Shown: positions 1-8,797, numbered from the stretch's first letter. The stretch is DNA of 64,000 bases from CAZAEL01 sp964484135 (GCA_964484135.1 CAZAEL010000003.1:31295-95294); one strand, 5' to 3'. Notes: generated by a model from the letters alone, not told the origin. Numbers and translations: made by a program.

Positions 1-771
1 CGCATCGTCCAGCGCAAGCAGATGGACCTCTTGCGCCTGAAGGTCAAGTGCCCTTTGTCTCGGCTGGAAGCCCGGATCCGGCGCGTCCCTCCGGCCCGGC
101 CCTTTCTGAAAGCCATCGCGGACGGGGGGGCCGTGGCCTTGATCGCGGAGCTGAAGAGGTTCAGCCCCTCGGCGGGGCGCCTGCGCGCGCCCTACGACGT
201 GCCCTTGGGCGCCAGGGCCTACGCCCGCGGGGGGGCCCGGGCCCTGTCCGTCCTGACGGAGCGGCATTTCTTCGGGGGCCGGCTCGAGCACATCGCCCTG
301 GCCAAAAGGGCCGTGACCCTGCCGGTGTTGCGCAAGGATTTCCTTTTCGACCCGTACCAGGTGTACGAGTCCCGCGCCGCGGGCGCGGACGCCGTGCTTT
401 TGATCGCGGCCCTGCTGAGGCCGTGGGAGCTGAAAAGCCTGGCCGGGTTGGCGCTGTCCTTGGGCATGACGCCCCTGGTGGAGGTCCATGACCCGTCTGA
501 GCTGGGGCCGGCCCTGGACAGCGGCGCGCCGGCCATCGGCGTCAACAGCCGGAATTTGAGCGACCTGTCCATGGACCCCGCGGCTTTCCGAAAGATCGTC
601 CCGAAAATCCCCCGGGACCGGGCGGTGGTGGCGGAGAGCGGCATCAAAGGCCCGGATGAGATCCGGGTTTTGAAAAAACTGGGGGTCAACGCGGTCCTGG
701 TGGGGGAGTCCCTGCTCCGCCAAAAGGACCTGGAAGCCGCGGCCCGGCAACTGGCCGAAGCGGGAGGTTGA
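1..771 (+). CDS. trpC: Indole-3-glycerol phosphate synthase, 5' partial
   Basis: This enzyme closes the indole ring of 1-(o-carboxyphenylamino)-1-deoxyribulose 5-phosphate in cytosolic tryptophan synthesis. The frame is open to the first base of the window and reads RIVQRKQMDLL before the first ATG at 22. That matches the family N-terminus (I-x-x-x-K preceding the catalytic barrel), so the ATG at 22 is internal and the true start lies upstream. TrpC motifs follow in order: KRFSPSAGRL, the catalytic LRKDFLFDPYQV loop, EVHDPSEL, GVNSRNL, AESGI and GESLL. The stop lies just before trpF, and the order trpC-F-B-A indicates one operon. Identity is firm; only the N-terminus is missing. Confidence 0.95.
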   Translation, partial: RIVQRKQMDLLRLKVKCPLSRLEARIRRVPPARPFLKAIADGGAVALIAELKRFSPSAGRLRAPYDVPLGARAYARGGARALSVLTERHFFGGRLEHIALAKRAVTLPVLRKDFLFDPYQVYESRAAGADAVLLIAALLRPWELKSLAGLALSLGMTPLVEVHDPSELGPALDSGAPAIGVNSRNLSDLSMDPAAFRKIVPKIPRDRAVVAESGIKGPDEIRVLKKLGVNAVLVGESLLRQKDLEAAARQLAEAGG

Positions 772-773
772 GC

Positions 774-1409
774 ATGGCGGTCAAAGTCAAAATCTGCGGC
801 GTCACCAACGAGGAGGACGCCACCTGGGCGGTCAACCTGGGGGCGCATTTCATCGGGCTGAATTTCCATTCCGGGAGCCCGCGCAAGGTCTCGCCGGAGC
901 TGGCGGCCCGCATCGCGAAAAAGGTGCCCTCCTTCGTGCCCTGCGTGGGCGTGTTCGTGGAGCAGGGCGTGGACGAGATCGTGAAGATCGCGCAGAAGAC
1001 GGGGCTCATGGGCGTCCAGCTCCACGGGGACCAGACCCCGGAGGATTGCCGCGTCCTCTCCGAGAGGCTGGAGACCTTCATCATCAAGGCCTTCCGCGTG
1101 GCGCAGGAGAGCGACCTGGAGGCCCTGGCGCCCTACCAGTACGTCTGCAAATATTTCTTGCTCGACGCCCGCGTGGAGGGCGAGACGGGCGGCACGGGGC
1201 AGACCTTTCCCTGGGAGCTGGCCCAGCGGGCCGGGGCCTTCAAGGTGCCCCTCTTCGTGGCCGGCGGCCTGACGCCGGAGAACGTGCGCGAAGCCGTGAA
1301 ACAGACCCAGCCCTTCGCCGTGGACGTGGCCTCGGGCGTGGAAAAGTCGCCCAAACGCAAGGACTACGACAAACTCAAGGCTTTCATCGAACAGGCCCAG
1401 CGGGGATAA
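774..1409 (+). CDS. trpF: Phosphoribosylanthranilate isomerase
   Basis: The enzyme performs the Amadori rearrangement of N-(5-phosphoribosyl)anthranilate, the step before TrpC. The 211-aa length is normal. The catalytic Cys is in KICGVTN near the N-terminus and the catalytic Asp in LLDARVEGETGGTG near residue 130; VAGGLTPENV is the phosphate-binding strand. I place the start at ATG 774 because GGGAGG (762-767) sits 6 nt upstream. A TTG at 768 would add only two residues and overlap the trpC stop. The gene begins 2 nt after trpC, so translational coupling is likely. Confidence 0.95.
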   Translation: MAVKVKICGVTNEEDATWAVNLGAHFIGLNFHSGSPRKVSPELAARIAKKVPSFVPCVGVFVEQGVDEIVKIAQKTGLMGVQLHGDQTPEDCRVLSERLETFIIKAFRVAQESDLEALAPYQYVCKYFLLDARVEGETGGTGQTFPWELAQRAGAFKVPLFVAGGLTPENVREAVKQTQPFAVDVASGVEKSPKRKDYDKLKAFIEQAQRG

Positions 1410-1420
1410 AAAGGCGCAAA

Positions 1421-1510
1421 AAGTGAGAGGTGGGAAGTGAGAAGTCAAAAGATCGGGAAGAGAAAAGAGCTCGGGAGAATGGTTTTTCACTTCTCACTTG
1501 TCACTTCCCA
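1421..1510. repeat. Heptad-like inverted repeat between trpF and trpB
   Basis: The left arm (1421-1450) is a run of degenerate 7-mers of the type AAGTGAG/AGGTGGG. The right arm (1483-1510) is its reverse complement. The core TGGGAAGTGA-N-AAGT occurs on the plus strand at 1431 and on the minus strand ending at 1510. About 32 purine-rich bases separate the arms. The transcript could fold into a long hairpin between the trpF stop and the trpB start. There is no T-run after the right arm, so it is not a standard intrinsic terminator. Its role is unknown. Confidence 0.7.
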
Positions 1511-1521
1511 GGCCGTTGGTT

Positions 1522-2709
1522 ATGCTGCCTGACCGTCGCGGTTACTTCGGCCCGTACGGCGGACGCTTCGTCCCGGAAACCCTGGTGGCGCCCCTGGAGG
1601 AGCTGGAAGCCTCCTTCCGGCGGGCCCGGGCCGACGCGTCCTTCCGGCGGGAGCTCGGGGACCTGCTCCGCCGGTTCGCGGGACGGCCCACGCCGCTCCT
1701 CTTCGCCCGGAACCTGACGGCCCGCCTGAAGGGGCCGCGCGTCTATTTGAAGCGCGAAGACCTTTGCCACACCGGCGCCCACAAGATCAACAACACCCTG
1801 GGCCAATGCCTCCTGGCCAAGCGCCTGGGCAAGGGACGCGTCATCGCGGAGACCGGCGCGGGGCAACACGGCGTGGCCACGGCCACGGCCTGCGCGCTCC
1901 TGGGTCTGCGATGCGAGGTGTACATGGGCGCGGAGGACATGGAGCGCCAGGCCCTGAACGTGTTCCGCATGCGCAGCATGGGCGCGCGCGTCCTGGCCGT
2001 GAACACCGGCTCCCGCACGCTCAAGGACGCCATCAACGAGGCCATGCGGGACTGGGTGACCAACGTGCGCAGCACGTTTTACTGCCTGGGCTCCGTGGTG
2101 GGGCCCCATCCGTACCCCTGGATGGTGCGGGAGTTCCAGAGCGTGATCGGGCGGGAGGTGGCGCGGCAGATCAGGGATTTCCAGCGCCGCGACCCGGACG
2201 CCCTGGTGGCCTGCGTGGGCGGGGGCTCCAACGCCATCGGGTTGTTCGCGCCCTTCTACGCCCGTAAATCGGTCAAAATGTACGGCGTGGAGGCGGGCGG
2301 CCGGGGCCTGGGCACGGGGAAACACGCCGCCACCCTGTGCGCGGGTTCTCCGGGCATTCTGCACGGCGCGTACACCTACGTGATGCAGGACCGGCACGGC
2401 CAGGTGTTGCCGACCCATTCGGTGTCCGCGGGGCTGGATTATCCGGCCGTGGGGCCGGAGCACGCTTTTTACAAGGATTCGGGCCGGGCCGCTTACGTCT
2501 CGGCCACGGACCGGGAAGCCCTGGAAGGTTTTAAACTGTTGAACGCCACGGAGGGCCTCTCCGCCGCCTTGGAGTCGGCCCATGCCGTGGGTTTTTTGCC
2601 GAAACTGGCCCGTCGGATGTCCCGGTCCCAAAGCGTGGTGGTGTGCCTGTCCGGACGCGGAGACAAGGACATGGGGCAATTGCAGGAGCTTCTGGGGGCC
2701 GGCCGATGA
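1522..2709 (+). CDS. trpB: Tryptophan synthase beta chain
   Basis: The protein condenses indole with serine using PLP, in complex with TrpA. It is 395 aa. The N-terminus GYFGPYGGRFVPETL is the classic TrpB start, HTGAHKINN carries the PLP lysine at about residue 88, and GGGSNAIG binds the cofactor phosphate. ATG 1522 gives the family-typical N-terminus. TTG codons at 1498 and 1516 are possible but would place the start in the inverted repeat. No clear Shine-Dalgarno precedes the ATG, which is unusual for this operon. The stop overlaps the trpA start as ATGA. Confidence 0.95.
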   Translation: MLPDRRGYFGPYGGRFVPETLVAPLEELEASFRRARADASFRRELGDLLRRFAGRPTPLLFARNLTARLKGPRVYLKREDLCHTGAHKINNTLGQCLLAKRLGKGRVIAETGAGQHGVATATACALLGLRCEVYMGAEDMERQALNVFRMRSMGARVLAVNTGSRTLKDAINEAMRDWVTNVRSTFYCLGSVVGPHPYPWMVREFQSVIGREVARQIRDFQRRDPDALVACVGGGSNAIGLFAPFYARKSVKMYGVEAGGRGLGTGKHAATLCAGSPGILHGAYTYVMQDRHGQVLPTHSVSAGLDYPAVGPEHAFYKDSGRAAYVSATDREALEGFKLLNATEGLSAALESAHAVGFLPKLARRMSRSQSVVVCLSGRGDKDMGQLQELLGAGR

Positions 2710-3485
2710 ACCGGCTGGTCCGGCGGTTTCAGGAACTCCGGCGGGAGGGACGCAAGGCGTTCATCGCCTATTTGACGGCCGGGTACCCTTCTTTGGAGAA
2801 GACGCTCCTTTGCGCCCGGGAACTGGAACGGGCCGGCGCGGACGCGCTGGAGCTGGGCGTGCCCTTTTCCGACCCGGTGGCGGACGGGCCCACCATCCAG
2901 TTCTCCTCCCAAAAGGCGCTGGAAAAAGGAGCCACGTTGGAGAAAATCCTGCGCCTGGTGGAACGGCTCCGCCGGACCAGCCGGATGCCCGTGGTGCTCA
3001 TGAGCTATTTGAATCCCATCCACCGCCGGGGGTACCGAACCTTCGCCCGGGACGCCCGCAGGGCGGGGGTGGACGGCCTCATCGTGCCGGACCTGATCCC
3101 GGAGGAGGCCGGCGCCTTGCGGCGGGCGCTGGAGGCCGAGGGGTTGGCGCTGATTTTCCTGGCCGCCCCCACGACGCCGCCGCGCCGGCGCCGGATGATC
3201 GCCGGGCGCACCCGGGGGTTCTTGTACGCGGTGTCCTTGACGGGCGTGACCGGGGCGCGCCGGGCCATGCCGCAAGACACCGTCCGTTTTTTGAGGGAGT
3301 TGCGGAACGTTTCCAAGTCGCCGGTGGCCGTGGGGTTCGGCATTTCCCGGCCCGAGCAGGCCCGGCGGTTCGGGGCCCTGGCCGACGGGGTCATCGTGGG
3401 GTCGGCTTTCATCGAAAAGCTGCGGCGGGGGCGGTCTTTGACGCCTCTGGCCCGTTCCCTGCGACGGGCTCTCGACGCCGTTTGA
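2706..3485 (+). CDS. trpA: Tryptophan synthase alpha chain
   Basis: This subunit cleaves indole-3-glycerol phosphate to indole and glyceraldehyde 3-phosphate and passes indole to TrpB. The 259-aa length is typical. The catalytic Glu is in ALELGVPFSDP and the catalytic Asp in PVADGPTIQ. AYLTAGYP at the N-terminus, GVTGAR and VGFGISRPEQ are also family hallmarks. The start ATG 2706 overlaps the trpB stop (ATGA), so the two chains are probably coupled for equimolar synthesis. The next gene, accD, starts 38 bp downstream with its own strong ribosome site. Confidence 0.95.
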   Translation: MNRLVRRFQELRREGRKAFIAYLTAGYPSLEKTLLCARELERAGADALELGVPFSDPVADGPTIQFSSQKALEKGATLEKILRLVERLRRTSRMPVVLMSYLNPIHRRGYRTFARDARRAGVDGLIVPDLIPEEAGALRRALEAEGLALIFLAAPTTPPRRRRMIAGRTRGFLYAVSLTGVTGARRAMPQDTVRFLRELRNVSKSPVAVGFGISRPEQARRFGALADGVIVGSAFIEKLRRGRSLTPLARSLRRALDAV

Positions 3486-3523
3486 TTTTTTCAGTTTGAC
3501 ATTTCTGGGGGGAGGAAACAGTC

Positions 3524-4372
3524 ATGCCTGTTGACCAATCGGGACAGAAAAAGCGGGTGCCGGAAGGCCTTTGGACCAAATGCCCCAAATGCGAGCAGAT
3601 CATCTACAACAAGGAGCTGGAGGCCAAGCAGAAGGTCTGCCCCAAATGCGGCCACGCCCTGCGCATGAGCGCCCGCGAGCGGGTGGCCCTGCTCCTGGAA
3701 AAAGGGTCCTTCAAGGAAATCGCCAAGGACCTTTCGCCCAAGGACCCCTTGGGCTTCTCGGACACCCAGCCGTACAAGGAACGCCTGAAGGAAAACCAGA
3801 AAAAGACCGGGGCGAAAGAAGCGGCCGTCGCGGGAGAGGGCCTGCTGGGGCCCGTCCGCGTGGCTTTCGTGGCCCTGGACTTCGACTTCATGGGCGGCAG
3901 CATGGGCAGCGTGGTGGGGGAAAAGGTCACCCTGGGCATCGAGCACGCGCTGGCCAATGAACTGCCCCTCCTGATCGTGTCCTCCTCCGGCGGCGCCCGC
4001 ATGCAGGAGGGCATCCTGTCCCTGCTGCAGATGGCCAAGACCAGCGCGGCCCTGGCCCGTCTGCGGAAGGCGCGGCTGCCGTTCATTTCGCTCCTGTCCG
4101 ATCCCACCACGGGCGGGGTGACCGCCTCCTTCGCCATGCTGGGGGACGTGATCGTGGCGGAGCCCAAGGCCCTGGTGGCCTTCGCCGGGCCGCGGGTCAT
4201 CGAGCAGACCATACGCCAGACCCTGCCGCAGGGGTTCCAGCAGGCCGAGTTCCTCTTGAAGCACGGCATGGTGGACATGGTGGTGGACCGGGCCCAGGTG
4301 AAGCAGACGCTCGTCAAGCTCTTCGGCTTTTTCCTCAAGGCGCGGGAAAAGCGCAAGGTTGCGCAAGGCTAA
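3524..4372 (+). CDS. accD: Acetyl-CoA carboxylase carboxyltransferase subunit beta
   Basis: The beta subunit of the carboxyltransferase makes malonyl-CoA for fatty-acid synthesis, together with AccA. The 282-aa protein has the four-cysteine zinc ribbon near the N-terminus (CPKC at about residue 22 and CPKC at about residue 41). The crotonase-like core follows, with SSSGGARMQEG (oxyanion hole) and DPTTGGVTASFA. The start at ATG 3524 follows GGGGGGAGGA at good spacing. Its position between trpA and folC is a common bacterial order. The stop overlaps the folC start region by 14 bp. Confidence 0.95.
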   Translation: MPVDQSGQKKRVPEGLWTKCPKCEQIIYNKELEAKQKVCPKCGHALRMSARERVALLLEKGSFKEIAKDLSPKDPLGFSDTQPYKERLKENQKKTGAKEAAVAGEGLLGPVRVAFVALDFDFMGGSMGSVVGEKVTLGIEHALANELPLLIVSSSGGARMQEGILSLLQMAKTSAALARLRKARLPFISLLSDPTTGGVTASFAMLGDVIVAEPKALVAFAGPRVIEQTIRQTLPQGFQQAEFLLKHGMVDMVVDRAQVKQTLVKLFGFFLKAREKRKVAQG

Positions 4373-5651
4373 GTCTTCTCCGCCCGGCATCCGTCTGGGG
4401 CTGGACCGGGTGCGCCGGGCCCTGGAGCTTTTGGGCCACCCGGAGGACGATTTCGCCGCGGTCCTGGTGGCCGGCACCAACGGCAAGGGGTCCGTGTCGG
4501 CCATGACCGAGTCCGTCCTCCACTGCGCGGGGTACCGCACGGGGCTGTTCACCTCTCCCCACCTGGTGGATGTGCGCGAGCGGGTGCGGGTGGACGGCCG
4601 GGAGATTTCCGCTCCGGACTGGGCCCGCCTGCTGCGGCGGGTCCGCGGCGCGGCGCGGCGCGGCCGGGTCGGTTTGACGGAGTTTGAAACCGAGGCCTTG
4701 GTGGCCTTCCTCCATTTCCGGGAAAAGAAAGTGGAAATCGCGGTGGTGGAGGTGGGTCTGGGCGGGCGGCTGGACGCCACCAACGCCCTGCCGGCGCCGG
4801 AGGCCACGGCCATCACCTCCATCGGCCACGACCACCTGGAATGGCTGGGTCCGACGCTGAAGGACGTTTTCCGCGAGAAGGCGGCGATCTCGCGGCCGGG
4901 GATCCCCTGCTTTCAGTCCCTGTCGGGGGCGCTTCGCGGGATGGGCCGCCGTTTCTGCCGGGAGCGCTTGGTCCCCGGCCGCTGGCTGCCGGAACATGCG
5001 GCGCCTTCTTTCCGTCGCAGGGATTGGAAGCGCTTGCGGCAGGTTTTCGACGTGCGGTTGCCGGGGGCGACGTACCGGGGGTTGGAAATTCCTCTTTTGG
5101 GTCCCCACCAGCTGAACAACGCGGCCCTGGCCGTGGGCCTGTGCGACGCGCTTCGGCGACGGGGTTGGCGGTTGTCCGAAACGCACGTCCGGCGGGGGTT
5201 GGCGTCGGTCCGGTGGCCGGGCCGGTTCCAGGTGGTGAAAGGGCGGGGCCCCCTGTTGATCCTGGACGGCGCCCATAACCCGGAAGGTGTGGAATCCCTG
5301 GTGGAGTCGTACCGATCCTCTCCCTGGGGGGACCGCACCGCCACCCTGATCTTCGGCTGTTTGCGGGACAAGGACGCGCGGGGGATGATCCGGCGGCTCC
5401 GCCCCTGGGTCCATCGCGTCCTGGCGGTGCCGCTTCCGTCGCCCCGCGGCCGGAGCGTTGAGGAGCTTTGTTCGCTTTGGCGGACCGGAACGCCGGTCCG
5501 GCCCTGCGGGAGTTTTGCCGAGGCCTGGAAGGAGGCCCGGAAGGAGCCGGGGGGGCCCGTGCTCGCGGTGGGATCCCTTTATTTGGTGGGGGAAGCGCTC
5601 AGGGCCCTTCGTTGTCCGGTTTTCAGCGAAAGACATCCCGGGAGAGAGTGA
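4359..5651 (+). CDS. folC: Folylpolyglutamate synthase / dihydrofolate synthase
   Basis: A Mur-ligase-fold enzyme that adds glutamate to dihydropteroate or folates using ATP. The 430-aa protein shows the P-loop GTNGKGS at about residue 48, TSPHL, GLGGRLDATN and the C-terminal-domain junction ILDGAHNPEG. No ATG precedes the P-loop. The only reasonable start is TTG 4359, which lies inside the end of accD and gives the expected spacing to the P-loop. The downstream kinase begins 7 bp after the stop. Confidence 0.92.
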   Translation: MRKAKSSPPGIRLGLDRVRRALELLGHPEDDFAAVLVAGTNGKGSVSAMTESVLHCAGYRTGLFTSPHLVDVRERVRVDGREISAPDWARLLRRVRGAARRGRVGLTEFETEALVAFLHFREKKVEIAVVEVGLGGRLDATNALPAPEATAITSIGHDHLEWLGPTLKDVFREKAAISRPGIPCFQSLSGALRGMGRRFCRERLVPGRWLPEHAAPSFRRRDWKRLRQVFDVRLPGATYRGLEIPLLGPHQLNNAALAVGLCDALRRRGWRLSETHVRRGLASVRWPGRFQVVKGRGPLLILDGAHNPEGVESLVESYRSSPWGDRTATLIFGCLRDKDARGMIRRLRPWVHRVLAVPLPSPRGRSVEELCSLWRTGTPVRPCGSFAEAWKEARKEPGGPVLAVGSLYLVGEALRALRCPVFSERHPGRE

Positions 5652-5658
5652 GGTCCTC

Positions 5659-6567
5659 ATGAAACGCGGTTTGCGGCTGGGCATTGATCTGGGGGGGACG
5701 CAGGTGAAGCTGGCCCTGGTGGATGGGGGCGGACGGGTGGTCTCCCTGAAGAAGGTGGATACCCCGCCGGTGCCGCGGGCCATGGTGTCGGCCATCAAGA
5801 AAACGTTGGCGCCCTGGTTCGATCGTTCCTTGCTGGGCACGGGCGTGGGCGTGGCCGGGGACGTGGATTCGCACAGGGGCGTGGTCCGCATTTCTCCGAA
5901 CCTGGGATGGAAGAACGTTCCGCTCAAGAAAATGTTTTCGGAAGCCGGGCTGCCGCGCCCCTTGTACGTGGAGAACGACGCCACGGCCGCGGCCTGGGGG
6001 GCCTACCACGTGGAGCTCAAGCGCCGGTCCCGCAACCTGATCGTCCTGACCCTGGGGACGGGCGTGGGCGGCGGTTTGGTCCTGGAGGACCGCCTTTATC
6101 GCGGGGCATCGGGTTCCGCCGGGGAACTGGGCCACATGGTCATAGACCCGAAGGGACCGGCCTGTCCCTGCGGCACCCGGGGGTGCCTGGAAAGTTTCGT
6201 GGGGGGCGTCCAGCTGGTGCGGTACGCGCGGCGGTCTTTCCGCCGGGAGGGCAAGCCCGTGCCCGCGGAGCTGACCCCCCACGTCCTGTACCGGGCCGCG
6301 CGCCGGGGGGAGAAAGCGGCCAAACGCGTGTGGGAACGGGTGGGGCGGGCGCTGGGGACCGGCCTGTCCAACCTGATCAACATCCTGAACCCGGACACGG
6401 TCCTGCTCTGCGGCGGGGTGGCCGGCGCGGCCCCGCTTTTCCTGCCCCATGCCCGGGCGGAGATGGAACGCAGCGGTTTCGCGGCGGCCCGCCGGGCCGT
6501 GCGCCTTCGCGTCTCCACCCAAAACCAGCATCTGGGCGTGGTGGGCGCCGCCCTGTTGGTCCCCTGA
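5659..6567 (+). CDS. ROK-family sugar kinase (glucokinase-like)
   Basis: This is probably an ATP-dependent hexose or N-acetylhexosamine kinase; the substrate cannot be read from sequence. The 302-aa protein starts with the phosphate-1 motif GIDLGGTQVKLALV. It has the catalytic Asp in VENDATAAAWG, GTGVGGGLV, the ROK glutamate-glycine-histidine GELGHM, and the zinc site CPCGTRGCLE. All key residues are present, so it should be active and not a ROK repressor; there is no N-terminal helix-turn-helix. ATG 5659 follows a GAGAGAGTGAGG ribosome site. The stop is overlapped by the proposed CTG start of the next gene. Confidence 0.9.
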   Translation: MKRGLRLGIDLGGTQVKLALVDGGGRVVSLKKVDTPPVPRAMVSAIKKTLAPWFDRSLLGTGVGVAGDVDSHRGVVRISPNLGWKNVPLKKMFSEAGLPRPLYVENDATAAAWGAYHVELKRRSRNLIVLTLGTGVGGGLVLEDRLYRGASGSAGELGHMVIDPKGPACPCGTRGCLESFVGGVQLVRYARRSFRREGKPVPAELTPHVLYRAARRGEKAAKRVWERVGRALGTGLSNLINILNPDTVLLCGGVAGAAPLFLPHARAEMERSGFAAARRAVRLRVSTQNQHLGVVGAALLVP

Positions 6568-8687
6568 GACACATCCCGGTTCCGCGGCCGTCCCGCCCCT
6601 TTCCGGGGCTTTTGTGGCTGTTGTCCGGGGCGGCGGCGTTCTTGCTGTCCTCCGTCCCTCTTTCCGCGGAAGAAAGCGCCGTCCGCCTCAGCAGCGGAAC
6701 CCTCACCTGCGACTACCTTGAGTTTCGTTCCACGTCCAACGTGATCCTGGCGCGGGAGGACGTGGTCCTCGTGTCCAGCGGCACGCGCCTGCGGGCGGAC
6801 GAGATGACCGTTTTCCTGGACAGCCACACCGCTTTCGCGGTCGGGCGCGTCAACCTGCAGGAGGGGGAAAGGCTGCTCCTGTCGGAAAGCGCGGAATACG
6901 ACTGGGAACGGTCCACCGGCGTCGTCCAGCGGGGATATTTGGAGGAGCCGCCGTGGCGTTTGTGGGGACGGGAGATGCGGCGCGACGGGCCCGACCGGTT
7001 CCGCATGGAGCGCGTGGCCGTGACCAACTGCGACCTGGACCCGCCCCATTACCATTTCCGGGGAAGCCGCGGGCGGTACGTGCCCAAGAAGCGGGCCACG
7101 GTCTTCAGCGGCGCCCTGGCGCTGGAGGACACGCCCGCGTTCTACCTCCCTTTCTGGACGCGCTCCCTCAGGCCGCGGCGCTGGTCCCTGCGGATCGATC
7201 CGGGCCGGGACAACCGCAACGGATACTTCGCCAAATCGGTCTTCGGATATCCGCTCACGGAAAACACGTACGGCCGGCTCTATTGGGACCATTTCGAGAA
7301 GACGGGCAACGGCTGGGGGGCGGAGTACAACTATTTCCGCCCGGACATCAAGGGATCGTTATACGGGTACCGCATCAAGGACCGCAAGTCACAAACCGAA
7401 CGCTGGAACGCGCGTTTGGGCCATTGGCAGCAGCTCCGCCCCCGCTGGTCTTTGCACGCCAACGCCGTGTTCCAGAGCGACTCGGATTTCAACAACCGGT
7501 ATTTCCGCAGCGACTATGAGCGCGTCCGCCGCACCGCCGCCTCCGACGCCGGGCTTACTTATCAGAGCGGGTATTACGGCGGCAGCCTCTCCGTCCAGGA
7601 GGACCAGGTTTTCGATCCGGCCAAGAACCGTTTTGTCCGGCAGAAGACCGTGCTGCCCAGGCTGAACCTCCAGTCCTCGCCGCTGCAGTTGGGCAAGTCG
7701 GGGATCTACACGACTCTGGGCGGAAGCTTCCGGAACGAGTACGCCCGCCCGCCGGACCCCATTCTCCCGGACAAGGACATGTTCCGGCAGTTCGGGAACG
7801 CCTCCTGGTCCCTGTCGCGGCAGACGCGGGTGACCCGCAAGATCACCTTCACGCCGTCCGTCGGAGCGTCGGCGGATTGGCAGTCCTGGCAGGACGCGGG
7901 CGCCGGCGTCGACCGCCGCGACCTGTACCAGGGCCGCGCCTTCACCGGGGCCAACCTGCGCCAGCGCGTGACCCGGCGGCTGGACTACGACCTGACCCAC
8001 ACGTACCGCGTCCGCATGGCGCCCAACCGTCTGAGGAGGGACCACGCCGGCGCCCCGGACCGGGGGATCGAGGCGAACAGCCTGGGGCTTTTCCTTTCCT
8101 ATCGGCGGGGCGGCCTCCTGTGGGTCCGCGCCAATTCGGGGTACGACCTGCGCACCGTGGACGGCCGGCCCATCCGCAGCGTGCGCGAGAAAATCACCCC
8201 GCCGATGGCGGAGGTGAGCCTGACGCCGGCCCGCCGGCTCTCCTTCTTCTACCGGCAGAGCCAGCTCCTCTTCCCGGCGCGGCGTCCCGAGACCAGCCAG
8301 TTTTCCATGACCATGGGCAGACGGGACAGGACCCACTTCCTCTCCGGCTGGAGCTACAACGTGGGCACGCCCCACCAGCTCCAGGTGCGGCACGGGGCCT
8401 CCTTTTTCCTCACGCGCGGCTGGTGGCTGGACGGCGGCGTCCAGTACAACGCCAAGGGGCCCCGGCGGACGCGCTACGATTCGGTCCAGATCATCGAAAA
8501 ATACCTCATCCTCAAGCGGAGCCTCCACTGCTGGCAGGTGCGCGTGGAGACGCGGGAGCGCCTGGACACCAAGGAGATCTTTTTCCGGGTGGACCTGAAG
8601 ACCGATCTGGAGGTCCGCCGGGCCCTGGCCGCGGAGGACGAGGAGCAGTTCTATCCCGCGCGCGAGCGGGAGAGCGTCATCCCTTGA
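6564..8687 (+). CDS. lptD: LptD-like LPS-assembly outer-membrane protein
   Basis: Predicted to insert lipopolysaccharide into the outer leaflet of the outer membrane, with LptE. The coding frame carries a signal peptide with an arginine-rich n-region, hydrophobic LLWLLSGAAAFLLSSV and likely cleavage after PLSA. An OstA/LptA-like beta-jellyroll follows (LTCDYLEFRSTSNVILARED onward), then a long aromatic-rich region with alternating strands typical of a 26-strand barrel. The protein is about 707 aa. No ATG, GTG or TTG precedes the n-region. I propose CTG 6564, which overlaps the kinase stop as CTGA. TTG 6612 would give a signal peptide lacking positive charge. An organic-solvent-tolerance paralogue cannot be excluded. 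Confidence 0.75.
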   Translation: MRHIPVPRPSRPFPGLLWLLSGAAAFLLSSVPLSAEESAVRLSSGTLTCDYLEFRSTSNVILAREDVVLVSSGTRLRADEMTVFLDSHTAFAVGRVNLQEGERLLLSESAEYDWERSTGVVQRGYLEEPPWRLWGREMRRDGPDRFRMERVAVTNCDLDPPHYHFRGSRGRYVPKKRATVFSGALALEDTPAFYLPFWTRSLRPRRWSLRIDPGRDNRNGYFAKSVFGYPLTENTYGRLYWDHFEKTGNGWGAEYNYFRPDIKGSLYGYRIKDRKSQTERWNARLGHWQQLRPRWSLHANAVFQSDSDFNNRYFRSDYERVRRTAASDAGLTYQSGYYGGSLSVQEDQVFDPAKNRFVRQKTVLPRLNLQSSPLQLGKSGIYTTLGGSFRNEYARPPDPILPDKDMFRQFGNASWSLSRQTRVTRKITFTPSVGASADWQSWQDAGAGVDRRDLYQGRAFTGANLRQRVTRRLDYDLTHTYRVRMAPNRLRRDHAGAPDRGIEANSLGLFLSYRRGGLLWVRANSGYDLRTVDGRPIRSVREKITPPMAEVSLTPARRLSFFYRQSQLLFPARRPETSQFSMTMGRRDRTHFLSGWSYNVGTPHQLQVRHGASFFLTRGWWLDGGVQYNAKGPRRTRYDSVQIIEKYLILKRSLHCWQVRVETRERLDTKEIFFRVDLKTDLEVRRALAAEDEEQFYPARERESVIP

Positions 8688-8691
8688 CCGC

Positions 8692-8717
8692 GCCTCCCTT
8701 GCCCGGAGGCTCTTTTT
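8692..8717 (+). terminator. Intrinsic terminator after the trp-lptD unit
   Basis: The stem GCCTCC (8692-8697) pairs with GGAGGC (8705-8710) across a 7-nt loop and is followed by TCTTTTT. It lies 5 nt past the lptD-like stop and should end the housekeeping transcript. Confidence 0.8.
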
Positions 8718-8727
8718 GAACTATGAT
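8699..8727 (+). promoter_or_regulatory. Candidate sigma-70 promoter overlapping the terminator
   Basis: TTGCCC (8699-8704), a 17-bp spacer and TATGAT (8722-8727) give a plausible promoter for the epimerase-rfbB-ugd-flippase genes. Its -35 sits in the loop of the terminator. The prediction rests on sequence match alone. Confidence 0.4.
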
Positions 8728-8797
8728 GTGGCGTCATTTTTCGTCGGTGCGGGATCACGGTCGAACGCCGCGCCATAGAAGAGAAAGGAAATAAAAG

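Noticed and set aside
768..773. TTG start for trpF at 768
   Set aside because: It would overlap the trpC stop and sit too close to the GGGAGG site; ATG 774 has proper spacing.
1498..1521. TTG starts for trpB at 1498 or 1516
   Set aside because: They translate part of the inverted repeat and give a non-family N-terminus.
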